This document shows positions 16,120 to 24,055 of a DNA stretch of 42,906 nt, one piece after another. The stretch is from JAVBUY01 sp031552735 (lineage in GTDB: Bacteria > Bacillota > Clostridia > Christensenellales > Aristaeellaceae): the NCBI GenBank assembly GCA_031552735.1, contig JAVBMF010000068.1:1-42906 (forward strand), given 5' to 3'. Positions within the stretch are counted from its first letter, which is position 1, and each line of letters begins with the position of its first letter. Under the pieces are notes generated by a model. It worked only from the letters and a program-made list of their open reading frames with translations. It had not been told where the DNA came from and searched no databases. A program made the translations under genes and the position numbers.

Positions 16120-16809
16120 ATGCAGCAGGGGAACGATTACGCACTGCTTGCAGACCGAATCGGCGCATTGCGACAGGATTTGGCTACGGCAGGGCAGCGC
16201 TGGGGTGCGCCACCGCTGCTGCTGGCCGTCACCAAGACGCAACCTGCCGAGCGCATCAACCTGTTGGAAAACCTTGGTATTTGCGACATCGGCGAAAATC
16301 GCGTGCAGGATTGGCTGGAAAAAGAACATCAAATTTCCAATAAGTTTCAACTTCATTGGATCGGAAGGTTGCAAACCAACAAAGTTAAATATATAATAGG
16401 ACGTGTATGTCTGATTCACTCGCTGGATCGGACAGAGCTTGCGGAGGAGATCGGCCGCTTATCGGCAAAGCTGGGACGAGCTACGCCTGTGCTGGTGCAG
16501 GTCAATATCGCGGGTGAACCACAAAAGGGCGGACTGCCGCCCGAGGCGCTGCTGCCCTTCCTGAAAACCTATGGGCAGCACCCAGGGCTTTCCATCCAGG
16601 GATTGATGGCCATCATGCCGCAGGCCGATGACCCGGAAACGCTCCGTCCCCTGTTTGTGCAGATGCGAAAGCTGTTTGAGCACACGAAAGAGCAAATGTT
16701 GCCCGGCATAGAGATGCGTCATCTCTCCATGGGCATGTCTGCGGATTGTATCGTGGCCGCGCAGGAAGGCGCGACCATCGTCCGCGTGGGATCGGCCTTG
16801 TTCGGCTGA
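16120..16809 (+). CDS. yggS: YggS/PROSC family pyridoxal-phosphate-binding protein
   Basis: This 229-residue PLP-binding protein has an alanine-racemase-like N-terminal fold and no known catalytic activity; the family maintains PLP homeostasis. The PLP lysine is K39 in LLAVTKTQP. Further motifs are GENRVQDWLEK, LHWIGRLQTNKVKY, VLVQVNIAGEPQKGG, HLSMGMSADCIVA and VRVGSALFG, which binds the phosphate. A near-perfect ribosome-binding site AAGGAGGTGA (16106-16115) fixes the start at ATG 16120. Some bases from 16260 to 16440 are more AT-rich than the neighbours, but the protein is intact. It begins the conserved yggS-sepF-yggT-ylmH-divIVA cluster. Confidence 0.95.
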   Translation: MQQGNDYALLADRIGALRQDLATAGQRWGAPPLLLAVTKTQPAERINLLENLGICDIGENRVQDWLEKEHQISNKFQLHWIGRLQTNKVKYIIGRVCLIHSLDRTELAEEIGRLSAKLGRATPVLVQVNIAGEPQKGGLPPEALLPFLKTYGQHPGLSIQGLMAIMPQADDPETLRPLFVQMRKLFEHTKEQMLPGIEMRHLSMGMSADCIVAAQEGATIVRVGSALFG

Positions 16810-16850
16810 CAGCGCGCGCGGAACGCAGCCTGAAAATAGGAGGAAACGAT

Positions 16851-17480
16851 ATGGCCTTTCGGGATACGGTCCGGCGCGTGGGCCAGATCATCGGCATCTT
16901 TGAAGAAGAGCCGGCTGGTTACTACGAGCAGGACGGCTACTACGACGAAACGCAGGATGACGGCTACATGCCGTATGAGAATACAAGATCCGGCTACGGC
17001 GCGCAGCCGCGAGCCCAGCAGACGGCGGGCTATCGCCAACAAAACACACAGCAGGATTACTACGAGGACGAGTCCTACGCGCAGCCGCAGCGAGGCCAGC
17101 AGGCACAGCCGGTGCAATTGTTTAACAACAATCAGCGCAGCAAGCGCCCGCCGGACAATGTGGTCAACTTCAACCGCGCCGCCGACGAGATGGGTCGTCG
17201 CCACAGCGAGATTATCCTGTGCGTGCGCCGCCTAGAGGACTGCCAGGAAATCATTAACGCCGTGCTGGAGGGCAAGTCGCTGTTCCTCAACATGGAGGAG
17301 ATCGACGATGTACAGGTGCAGCGCGTGATCGATATGCTGGGCGGCGCGGCCTTCGCGCTACGGGGCACGATCGCCAAGATATCGCACCGCACCTATCTCA
17401 TCGCGCCCAACTCGGTCGATGTGGTCAATAATCAGGGCTTTGCCGCGCGAGGGGATCACTCTTCCGCGTTCCGCCGCTGA
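16851..17480 (+). CDS. sepF: Cell division protein SepF
   Basis: This 209-residue cytosolic protein binds FtsZ and anchors the Z-ring to the membrane. The N-terminal amphipathic helix that binds the membrane is MAFRDTVRRVGQIIGIF. The C-terminal core begins near residue 100 with DNVVNFNRA, and KSLFLNMEEID and QRVIDMLGGAAFALRG are typical. The linker (residues about 22-85) is unusually rich in Tyr, Gln, Asp and Glu, with 11 tyrosines. Total length exceeds that of B. subtilis SepF (about 150) because of this linker. ATAGGAGG precedes ATG 16851. FtsZ and FtsA are not in the window. Confidence 0.95.
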   Translation: MAFRDTVRRVGQIIGIFEEEPAGYYEQDGYYDETQDDGYMPYENTRSGYGAQPRAQQTAGYRQQNTQQDYYEDESYAQPQRGQQAQPVQLFNNNQRSKRPPDNVVNFNRAADEMGRRHSEIILCVRRLEDCQEIINAVLEGKSLFLNMEEIDDVQVQRVIDMLGGAAFALRGTIAKISHRTYLIAPNSVDVVNNQGFAARGDHSSAFRR

Positions 17481-17494
17481 GGACGAGGTATACA

Positions 17495-17764
17495 ATGAGC
17501 GTTTGGTCGCAAATTATCTTTGGGGTGCAGTGGTTCATTCAGCTGGTGCAGTGGGTGCTGCTCGCGTATTGCGTGCTGAGCTGGTTTGTGGCGCCGGATA
17601 GCAAAATTATGCGGCTGCTGGCGCGTGTGACCGACCCGATCCTTGAGCCCATACGCATGCTGATGTTCAGGGGGACGCACAGCTACCGCTCCGCGATGTT
17701 CGCGCCCATTGCTGCTTACTTTCTGCTGAGCCTTATCAGCTCGCTGCTGTACCGGCTGCTGTAG
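17495..17764 (+). CDS. yggT: YggT family membrane protein
   Basis: This 89-residue protein has two hydrophobic segments (IQLVQWVLLAYCVLSWFV, and MFAPIAAYFLLSLISSLLY) joined by the family motif region ARVTDPILEPIR. YggT proteins accompany SepF in Gram-positive division clusters; their exact function is not settled. It is separated from sepF by 14 bases and from ylmH by one base, so it lies within the operon. Confidence 0.92.
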   Translation: MSVWSQIIFGVQWFIQLVQWVLLAYCVLSWFVAPDSKIMRLLARVTDPILEPIRMLMFRGTHSYRSAMFAPIAAYFLLSLISSLLYRLL

Positions 17765-17765
17765 C

Positions 17766-18530
17766 ATGGACACCGGCAAACAATCCTATCTGGCCGCGCA
17801 ATTGGAAAACGCCGCGTTGCGCGCTGGCAAAACCGGCAGCCCGGCCTTCAGCAAATTTCTGGATCCCGCGGAGGCACAGCTGGCCGAGCAAGCCGCCCGC
17901 AAGCATCAGGCTTGCGCAACGCTGTGGGGCGGCACGATGGATGCTGAACGGTGTGTCGCAGCCTTTACGGGCGCGATACCCGATCGCATAGAGGACTTGG
18001 CATGGCCAATCGTATGGCTGCGCTGCGCGTGGGACGCGCGCTACGGCACGCTGGAACATCGCGATCTGTTGGGGGCGCTGATGGCGCAGGGCATTGACCG
18101 CGCCAATCTGGGCGATCTGCTGATCGGGCAGGGCGAGGCATACTTTGCGGCACTGCCGGAGATGGCGCGGTATCTGGCCTCGGCACTGACCACAGCGGGA
18201 CGTGTGACGCTGACCTGCGACGTATGCGATGCGGTTCCAGAGTTGCCCGAAGCGCAAGGAATGCCATACCACGACACGACGGCCTCGCTTCGTCTGGATG
18301 CGCTGGTGGCATCGGGGTTTCGCAAATCGCGCGCAGATGCCGCTGAGTTGGTGCGGCAGGGTCGTGTCCGGCTAAACCACCGCTTGGAGCAGCGCGTGGA
18401 CGCGCAGGTGCCGCAGGGTGCGATCCTCTCGGTACGCGGCTTGGGTCGCGTTCGGCTGACGCACATAGGCGTGGAAAACCGCAAAGGACGTTTCCCCATC
18501 GACCTGATACGCTATGGCGTGCGGATATGA
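17766..18530 (+). CDS. ylmH: YlmH-type S4-domain RNA-binding protein
   Basis: This 254-residue protein has an N-terminal YlmH domain (residues 1-165) and a C-terminal S4 RNA-binding domain starting at LRLDALVASGFRKSRADAA, with VRLNHR and VRGLGRVRL. In B. subtilis, YlmH is encoded beside sepF and divIVA and is reported to act in ribosome-associated quality control as a functional relative of RqcP. The ATG lies one base after the yggT stop, so translation is probably coupled. Length matches the family (about 255). Confidence 0.92.
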   Translation: MDTGKQSYLAAQLENAALRAGKTGSPAFSKFLDPAEAQLAEQAARKHQACATLWGGTMDAERCVAAFTGAIPDRIEDLAWPIVWLRCAWDARYGTLEHRDLLGALMAQGIDRANLGDLLIGQGEAYFAALPEMARYLASALTTAGRVTLTCDVCDAVPELPEAQGMPYHDTTASLRLDALVASGFRKSRADAAELVRQGRVRLNHRLEQRVDAQVPQGAILSVRGLGRVRLTHIGVENRKGRFPIDLIRYGVRI

Positions 18531-18576
18531 CGCTGGATGTCGGCGTCAGATGATACAAGCAAAGGAGTGCGTTTGA

Positions 18577-19083
18577 ATGGCTATTACCGTCCAGATGATC
18601 GAGAAGAAAGAGTTTCGGATCAAGGATAGCGGGTACGATCCTGAGGAAGTAGACGAGTTCCTCGACGAAATCTGCGACGAGATGGAGTCGCTTCAGCACG
18701 AAATCCAGACCCTGCGCAGCCGCGCCGCGCAGCAACCTGCCGCTGCTGTCGCCGCTGCGCCCGCAGCGTCCGCACGCGGCAACACCTCCGCCAATGCGTA
18801 TCAGGAGGAAAACGTGCGCACCATGCTGGTCAACGCGCAGCGTGTATGTGACGAAACCATGGCCAACGCTTCTTCCCGCGCCAGTGAAATGGTCGAGAAA
18901 GCCAAGGACGAGGCCGAGGGCATTGTCTCCGACGCCAAACGGGAGGTGCAGTCGCTGCACGATACCATGGCGACGCTGCGTGCCGCCGCCGCCGACTATC
19001 GCGCCCGCTTCCAGCGGTTGGTCGATGATCAGGCGCATGTGCTCAAGGCCGAAACCGAGCTTTTTAAGAAAGCCAAGGACTAA
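18577..19083 (+). CDS. divIVA: DivIVA family coiled-coil cell-pole/division protein
   Basis: This 168-residue protein recognises curved membrane at poles and septa. The conserved N-terminal domain is seen in EKKEFRIKDSGYDPEEVDEF, followed by a first coiled coil (residues about 28-50). An Ala/Pro-rich linker (residues about 52-68) follows, then a second, longer coiled coil from about 75 to the end. The order domain-linker-coiled coil and the position after ylmH are canonical. AAAGGAG precedes ATG 18577. It is the last gene of the conserved core cluster. Confidence 0.95.
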   Translation: MAITVQMIEKKEFRIKDSGYDPEEVDEFLDEICDEMESLQHEIQTLRSRAAQQPAAAVAAAPAASARGNTSANAYQEENVRTMLVNAQRVCDETMANASSRASEMVEKAKDEAEGIVSDAKREVQSLHDTMATLRAAAADYRARFQRLVDDQAHVLKAETELFKKAKD

Positions 19084-19162
19084 CGCATTCACTCGTTGGC
19101 GCATGTGACTGGACGGCCAGGGTATCCTACTACCACTGCTTTCGCGGTGGGGAGGGATGCAC

Positions 19163-19462
19163 ATGCGGTCCATGAACGCGGGTGAATCGCGTGTACACCG
19201 GCTCATTCAGGAGCTGGGCGATACGCTGGAACGCATGCAACTGACCGAATACATGCGCTATCTCAACGATGTATGGCGGCTTTTGTGGGTGAACTTTCTA
19301 TCGGGTATGGCGCGTGGACTGGGCATTGCAGTTGGTTTTACGATTCTGGGCGCCATCCTCATTGCGCTGATCCAGCGCATCACGGTGGATAATCTGCCGA
19401 TGATCAGCGAGTTTCTCGCGGATGTTGTTCGACTTGTACAAGATAATCTGGGTAAGCACTAA
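19163..19462 (+). CDS. DUF5665 small membrane protein
   Basis: This 99-residue protein fits the DUF5665 family: an amphipathic N-terminal helix (LERMQLTEYMRYLND), then LLWVNFLSGMARGLGIAVGF, one membrane segment to about residue 65, and DNLPMISEFLADVVRLVQDN at the C-terminus. Its function is unknown. Of ATG 19157 and ATG 19163, the second has GGGGAGGG at a proper distance. It lies between divIVA and lspA. Confidence 0.85.
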   Translation: MRSMNAGESRVHRLIQELGDTLERMQLTEYMRYLNDVWRLLWVNFLSGMARGLGIAVGFTILGAILIALIQRITVDNLPMISEFLADVVRLVQDNLGKH

Positions 19463-19480
19463 AGCACTGGGGGGGATACG

Positions 19481-21154
19481 ATGATCCGCACGATATGGGT
19501 ATTTATACTGGCATTCATCGTGGATCGTGCGAGCAAAATTTGGGCGCTGGAGTGGCTGGCGAAACAGCCTGGTGGGCAGTTTGCGCTGTGGCCAAATGTG
19601 CTGCATCTCCGCTATGTGGAAAACCGGGGCATTTCCTTCAGCCTGTTGGCGGGGAATCCTTGGTTGCTTGCTGTGCTTTCTCTGGCCGCTATGGTTTTGG
19701 TCGTGATTGCCCTGCGTGCCGCGCTGAATAAGGGCGAAGGCGAGAACATGCTGCTGTGGCTTCTGTTGGCCGGTGGCGTGGGCAACATGGTGGATCGCCT
19801 TTTGTATGGCTATGTCATTGACTTTTTTGAGATTCGCCTGTTCCGCTTCGCGATTTTCAATGTGGCGGATGTGTGCCTGACCATTGCTGGGGTCATCCTG
19901 ATATTCTATTTATTGGGTGCGCCCAGAACCAGGCAGCGCGAAGAAGATGATGATGACGATTTTTCGTACGCTTCGGGCGAAGGCGGCGATATGCTGATCG
20001 CGGAAAGCGCCAATGACGCCGCGCTTGCACTGGACACGACGGATGCGCACACCGAGCCGATTGTGGCCGAAGTGGTGCACCATGATGCGCAGGCGCTGGC
20101 GGATGAGCCGGTAGAAGAACTTGCGGATGACGTAGAGCAGGTCAACGCCGACGTGACGGCCGACGTCGACGAAGTGCGCGAGCAAGCGGAAAAAGCTTCG
20201 GTTGCGGTGGTTACCGATGCGCCTGTGGTGCAGCCCGATAGTATGCAGCCGGTGCATCATGTGGTGCGCAAGACCAAGCTGGTTATCGGCGAGGACGAGC
20301 CTGTGGCCGAAGCGGCGCCAGAAGCGGTAGAGACCGAAGTGGTGGCGACCGAAGAAGCGAAGCAGGTTGTCGCCGAGACGGAGCCGGTTATTGCCGAGGC
20401 GCAGGAAGTAGCCGTAGAAGCCGAGCAGGCTGTGGCAGAGGCGCAGGAAACCGTTGCGCCGCAGCCAACAGAAGCCGCTCAAACGGTGGTGGAATCGCCC
20501 GTGGAGCCAAAGCGGGTGGAAAAGGCCGCGCCCAAGAAGCCAGCCTCGAAAACGAAAAAATCCACCAAGTCGCGCCCTGTTGCGGCACCGGTGGTGACGC
20601 AGGTGGCACAGGCGGTGGCGGCCGCGCCGGTCGATGAAACCGTGGCCGACGTGGAAGCCCTGCTGAAAGGCGTGATCGCCGAGGCCGACCCGGTCGAGCA
20701 GATTGTCAAGCGCATTGTCAGCACGGTCGAGCCGCATGTCAGCTCCGTGCAGGAAACTGCCTCGCGCATTGTGCAGGAGGTCAAGGCCGCCGCAGTCGCG
20801 CCCGAGCAAGCCCAAGAGATTATTCAGCGCGTCATCGAGGCTATGCGTCCGCGTATTATCGCCGCGCAAAACGCCGCCAACGCAGAGGTGAAGTCGGTGG
20901 CTTCGCAGTTGGCGCCCGGAACGCAAGCAGCCGCCGACGGCAAAAAGATCGTAGAGTCCGCGAAACTTGCACCGGCCAAGGTGTCCGCGAAAAAGCGCGT
21001 GTCCAGCGCAGCCCGCAAATCCGGCGGATCGGTGCGCAAAGCCACGCGCAAGGTGACCGCGCTGGAAGAGCCGATGGAGGATGCACCGGTGGTGGTGACA
21101 GGCGATACCATTGCGATCGCTGCGGATACTTGGGCATTTCCGAGAAGATGGTGA
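19481..21154 (+). CDS. lspA: Signal peptidase II (LspA) with a roughly 400-residue cytoplasmic tail
   Basis: This 557-residue protein begins with a complete LspA (residues 1-150), the membrane protease that removes lipoprotein signal peptides. The catalytic aspartates are in GNMVDRLLYG (D105) and FNVADVC (D130), and RYVENRGISFSLL is also typical. Normal LspA is 150-170 residues. Here the frame continues: an acidic stretch (EEDDDDDF, about 158), a long Ala/Glu/Val-rich region, a Lys/Pro/Ala-rich patch (KAAPKKPASKTKKSTKSRP, about 350), a helical region with regular ETASRIVQEVKAA-like segments, and a basic end (SAARKSGGSVRKATRKV). LspA termini face the cytoplasm, so the tail should too. The last residues may reflect a frameshift (see findings). 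AGCACTGGGGGGG precedes the ATG. Confidence 0.88.
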   Translation: MIRTIWVFILAFIVDRASKIWALEWLAKQPGGQFALWPNVLHLRYVENRGISFSLLAGNPWLLAVLSLAAMVLVVIALRAALNKGEGENMLLWLLLAGGVGNMVDRLLYGYVIDFFEIRLFRFAIFNVADVCLTIAGVILIFYLLGAPRTRQREEDDDDDFSYASGEGGDMLIAESANDAALALDTTDAHTEPIVAEVVHHDAQALADEPVEELADDVEQVNADVTADVDEVREQAEKASVAVVTDAPVVQPDSMQPVHHVVRKTKLVIGEDEPVAEAAPEAVETEVVATEEAKQVVAETEPVIAEAQEVAVEAEQAVAEAQETVAPQPTEAAQTVVESPVEPKRVEKAAPKKPASKTKKSTKSRPVAAPVVTQVAQAVAAAPVDETVADVEALLKGVIAEADPVEQIVKRIVSTVEPHVSSVQETASRIVQEVKAAAVAPEQAQEIIQRVIEAMRPRIIAAQNAANAEVKSVASQLAPGTQAAADGKKIVESAKLAPAKVSAKKRVSSAARKSGGSVRKATRKVTALEEPMEDAPVVVTGDTIAIAADTWAFPRRW

Positions 21155-21161
21155 GGCGCGC

Positions 21162-22121
21162 ATGAAGCAGTTTGAGCAAATCGTTTTGCCCGAGGCCGAC
21201 GGCCAACGGCTGGACGTTTTTGCTTCTGCTATGGCACAGGTGACGCGGTCGCGCGCCGCGCAATTGATTGAACAGGGGCTGGTGTCGGTGTGCGGCCAGT
21301 CCGCAAACAAGGCAGGGCTAAAGCTTTGCGGTGGACAGATCGTGCGGGTGGCGTTGCCGCCGCCAGTCGAAGCCACGGTAACGCCGGAAGCGCTGCCTTT
21401 GTCTGTTCTGTACGAGGATGCCGATGTGGCGGTGATTGACAAGCCGTGCGGGATGGTGGTGCACCCGGCGGCGGGCAACACACATGGCACGCTGGTGCAT
21501 GCGCTGCTCTATCATCTCAAGGATTTGTCGGGTATCGGCGGGGTGCTGCGCCCGGGCATTGTGCACCGGCTGGATAAGGATACGTCCGGCGTGCTGTTGG
21601 TGGCCAAGAACGATGTGGCGCACCAGTCGCTCAGCGCGCAATTGAAGGCGCGAACCATGGGCAAAACCTATGCTGCGCTGGCGCATGGCACCCTGCGCGA
21701 CGAACAGGGGCAGATCGACGCGCCCATCGCGCGCGATCCCAAGCACCGCAAGCGCATGGCGGTCGTGTCCGGCGGGCGGGAATCGCTGACGTTATACGAA
21801 GTGGCGGGGCGATTGCCTGGCGCGACGCTGCTGAAAGTGAGTCTAATGACCGGCAGAACGCACCAAATTCGCGTGCATCTGCGCAGCATCGGGCATCCGC
21901 TGGTCGGCGACCCGATCTATGGCGCAAAGGGCGGTGTGACCGCGCCACGGCTGATGCTGCACGCGCAAAGCATTGCCTTTGACCAACCAACCACCGGCGA
22001 GCGCATCCGCATCGCTGCGCCGTGGCCGCCGGACTATCTGGCAGTGCTCGAAAAATTGTGTCGCCAGCAGGGGATAGAAAAATCAGCCGTATTGCAAATT
22101 TTCAATCAAGTGCAGCCATAA
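21162..22121 (+). CDS. rluD: RluD-type pseudouridine synthase with S4 domain
   Basis: This 319-residue RNA-modifying enzyme isomerises uridine to pseudouridine, probably in 23S rRNA. An N-terminal S4 domain (DGQRLDVFASAMAQ to about residue 65) is followed by the catalytic domain with GIVHRLDKDTSGVLLVAK, containing the nucleophilic Asp of the R-L-D motif. LMTGRTHQIRVHLRSIGHP and GDPIYG are further markers. It follows lspA directly, the order usual in Gram-positive bacteria. A terminator at its stop codon ends the unit. Confidence 0.93.
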   Translation: MKQFEQIVLPEADGQRLDVFASAMAQVTRSRAAQLIEQGLVSVCGQSANKAGLKLCGGQIVRVALPPPVEATVTPEALPLSVLYEDADVAVIDKPCGMVVHPAAGNTHGTLVHALLYHLKDLSGIGGVLRPGIVHRLDKDTSGVLLVAKNDVAHQSLSAQLKARTMGKTYAALAHGTLRDEQGQIDAPIARDPKHRKRMAVVSGGRESLTLYEVAGRLPGATLLKVSLMTGRTHQIRVHLRSIGHPLVGDPIYGAKGGVTAPRLMLHAQSIAFDQPTTGERIRIAAPWPPDYLAVLEKLCRQQGIEKSAVLQIFNQVQP

Positions 22122-22153
22122 TCCTTATCAGAACCGATAAGGATTCTTTTTTT
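22120..22153 (+). terminator. Intrinsic terminator after rluD
   Basis: AATCCTTATC and GATAAGGATT form a perfect 10-bp stem around AGAACC, followed by a T-run. The stem begins inside the rluD stop codon. It ends the long division/LspA unit. Confidence 0.9.
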
Positions 22154-22250
22154 GTGCAAAATTTCCGGGCACAATCTGCCTGCATGCGCGCCAAAGCACA
22201 GGAAAGAATAATTGCGTAAAGCACGCAAAATAGCAGCAAGGAGGCATCGT

Positions 22251-22712
22251 GTGACCAGACTAAACCGATTGATCGGTTTGCCGGTGATCTGTGGTGAAAA
22301 GCGGATTGGTCGTGTGTCGGCGGCAATTCTAGAACGAAACGGCGCGCGTTTGTCCGGCATACTGGTGCAGAGCGGCCTGAAAAGCGCGCGCTGGATTCCA
22401 GCAGAGTCCATCGCGGTGCTCGGTGATGTGAGCATCCTTGTGCGCAAAAGTATGGGTGGCAAGCAAAAGGAGCAATCCTTTAAGCCGGGCAGGGTGTGCG
22501 ACACCAGCGGCATGCGCCTGGGCAGTGTCACCGATGTGCGACTGGACGAGCAGACGCTGGCAGTGGACGCGCTGGAGATCACCTTGGGTCCATTGGACGA
22601 TCTGTTCACTGGCCGCCGCTGGGTGCGCAGCTTTACCATCCATCCCATCAGCGGGGACGTCGTGGTGCCCTGCGAGCGCATGGGAACGGGCGTGAGCGAG
22701 GAGAGGGGGTAA
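22251..22712 (+). CDS. PRC-barrel domain protein
   Basis: This 153-residue soluble protein contains two PRC-barrel-like beta domains. The first is about residues 5-70 (LNRLIGLPVICGEKRIGRVS, then ARWIPAESIAVLGDVSI); the second is about 80-150 (GRVCDTSGMRLGSVTDVRLD, then WVRSFTIHPISGDVVV). PRC barrels occur in the ribosome-maturation factor RimM and in photosynthetic reaction centres. Stand-alone Gram-positive members have no settled role. The start is GTG 22251, fixed by AAGGAGG seven bases upstream. It is followed after 3 bases by a small gene, so the two form an operon. Confidence 0.8.
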   Translation: MTRLNRLIGLPVICGEKRIGRVSAAILERNGARLSGILVQSGLKSARWIPAESIAVLGDVSILVRKSMGGKQKEQSFKPGRVCDTSGMRLGSVTDVRLDEQTLAVDALEITLGPLDDLFTGRRWVRSFTIHPISGDVVVPCERMGTGVSEERG

Positions 22713-22715
22713 ACT

Positions 22716-22877
22716 ATGCGGATGTCTACTTTTCGGGGACTGGTATCAGGCAGCGTGCTGGGCATGGCTGTCGGGGCGAGCATGATGCTGATGCCGCAGG
22801 GCCGCAAGATGAAGCGCATGCTGGAAAAGAGCAGCGGCGTGCTGAGAAAACAGATGCTTGATCTCTGGAATCGTTAG
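22716..22877 (+). CDS. 53-residue YtxH-like small protein
   Basis: This short gene has a clear ribosome-binding site (GAGAGGGGG) and begins MRMSTFRGLVSGSVLGMAVG, a Gly/Ala-rich hydrophobic stretch. A basic helical tail follows (PQGRKMKRMLEKSSGVLRK). The pattern is like the N-terminus of YtxH-type proteins: one membrane-associated segment, then a charged helix. It lies directly after the PRC-barrel gene and is followed by a hairpin. Function unknown. Confidence 0.65.
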   Translation: MRMSTFRGLVSGSVLGMAVGASMMLMPQGRKMKRMLEKSSGVLRKQMLDLWNR

Positions 22878-22884
22878 TGTGGCG

Positions 22885-22914
22885 AAAGCCCCTCGCAGTT
22901 CGCGGGGGGCTTTT
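22885..22914 (+). terminator. GC-rich hairpin, probable terminator or attenuator
   Basis: AAAGCCCCTCGC pairs with GCGGGGGGCTTT to give a 12-bp stem (one G-T pair) around five bases, followed by only four T. It lies between the 53-residue gene and the AI-2E-type permease, and may only partly end transcription. Confidence 0.6.
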
Positions 22915-22933
22915 GTACAGAAAGGCGGAACAT

Positions 22934-23974
22934 ATGCAGACGACAACACGCTGGACAGCGCGAGGCAAGGTATGGATACTGCTGGCGCTGGGCGCGCTGG
23001 CCGTGTTTTTGCTGCGCGATATGCTGTGGTCTTTGACCGGACAGGTGATGCTCGGCACTGTGCTGGCCTATGCGCTATCACCGGTTTGCAAGGCGCTGGA
23101 GAAACGGCTGCCGCGCGGCTTGGCGGCGTTTGCGTCGCTGCTGCTGCTGGTGGCGGTGCTGGTCGCGTTTGTCACACTGCTGGTGCCACCGCTGGTGGCG
23201 CAGGTGCAGTTGCTGCTGACGCAGGTACCCACGCTGATTCAGCAGATCCGCGACCTGTTTGACGGTTTGGAGGAGCGGCTGGCTGGCATTGGCTTGCCCA
23301 GCCTGGTTAGCGCGGAGGCATGGCAACGGCTGGCGCAGTTCTCCGGCTTGGCGCTGACCGGACTGGCACAGTCGGCGGGCGGTATGGCATCGGCGCTGGC
23401 GCGCCTCAGCCTGGCGGTCGTGCTGGCCTACTACTTCCTGAAAGACCGCGAGTTTTTCCTGCATCGGCTGGCAATGTGCGTGCCGCTGAAGTACCGCCAG
23501 CGCGCGATACTGGCAGCTGCTGAAATGCGCAGAGAAGTGGGCGGATATCTGCGCGGGCAGATGCTGGTGGCGGTGTTTGTCGGCGCAATGACCGCGCTGG
23601 GCCTGCTCGTGTTGGGCATTCCCGCATGGCTTGCGTTGGGGCTGATGATGGCGGTGCTTGACCTGATCCCATACTTCGGTCCATTTTTGGGCGCTGTGCC
23701 CATCCTGCTCTTCTCACTGCCGGGCGGCATAAGCCGCGTGCTGTGGGCGCTAGGCGTGGTGCTTGTGGTACAGCAGCTTGAGGGCAACGTGGTTTCTCCG
23801 CGCCTGATTGGCCGACACACCGGCTTGCACCCGGTCACAGTGCTGCTGTCACTGACCACCGGCGGGGCGCTGTGGGGCGTGATGGGCATGCTGGTGGCGC
23901 TGCCGGTGGTGCTGGCGGTGCGCGGCTGCGTGCGCGTGCTCCGCTGTTACGAAGAGCCTGCGCATCCGCTATAA
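22934..23974 (+). CDS. AI-2E family transporter (YtvI/PerM-like permease)
   Basis: This 346-residue protein has about eight membrane segments in the arrangement of the AI-2E exporter superfamily. Two segments lie at the N-terminus, then an amphipathic extracellular/helical region (residues about 85-150). Further segments follow (SLAVVLAYYFLKDREF, then LGLLVLGIPAWLALGLMMA, then DLIPYFGPFLGAVPILLFS). DLIPYFGPFLGAVP and EGNVVSPRLIGRHTGLHPV are family signatures. Members export autoinducer-2, indole-like compounds or drive Na+/H+ exchange; the substrate here is unknown. ATG 22934 follows AAAGGCGGAA. An earlier in-frame extension overlaps the hairpin and is rejected. Confidence 0.88.
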   Translation: MQTTTRWTARGKVWILLALGALAVFLLRDMLWSLTGQVMLGTVLAYALSPVCKALEKRLPRGLAAFASLLLLVAVLVAFVTLLVPPLVAQVQLLLTQVPTLIQQIRDLFDGLEERLAGIGLPSLVSAEAWQRLAQFSGLALTGLAQSAGGMASALARLSLAVVLAYYFLKDREFFLHRLAMCVPLKYRQRAILAAAEMRREVGGYLRGQMLVAVFVGAMTALGLLVLGIPAWLALGLMMAVLDLIPYFGPFLGAVPILLFSLPGGISRVLWALGVVLVVQQLEGNVVSPRLIGRHTGLHPVTVLLSLTTGGALWGVMGMLVALPVVLAVRGCVRVLRCYEEPAHPL

Positions 23975-23994
23975 TGCCGCTTGTCATCCATGCG

Positions 23995-24023
23995 TTGAAA
24001 TGTGCGCCTGCGTAGTGTATACT
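23995..24023 (+). promoter_or_regulatory. Promoter of ireB
   Basis: TTGAAA (23995-24000) and TATACT (24018-24023) are exactly 17 bases apart. A transcript from about 24030 would lead ireB, the Fe-S reductase, ruvX and both DUF1292 genes. Confidence 0.75.
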
Positions 24024-24055
24024 GTTGCTATTCCAAAGAAAGGCGGGTGTACGGC

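Noticed and set aside
19910..21490. 526-residue minus-strand frame opposite the LspA tail
   Set aside because: The His/Arg/Leu-rich product is the complement of Ala/Glu/Val codons in the tail; no ribosome-binding site or domain.
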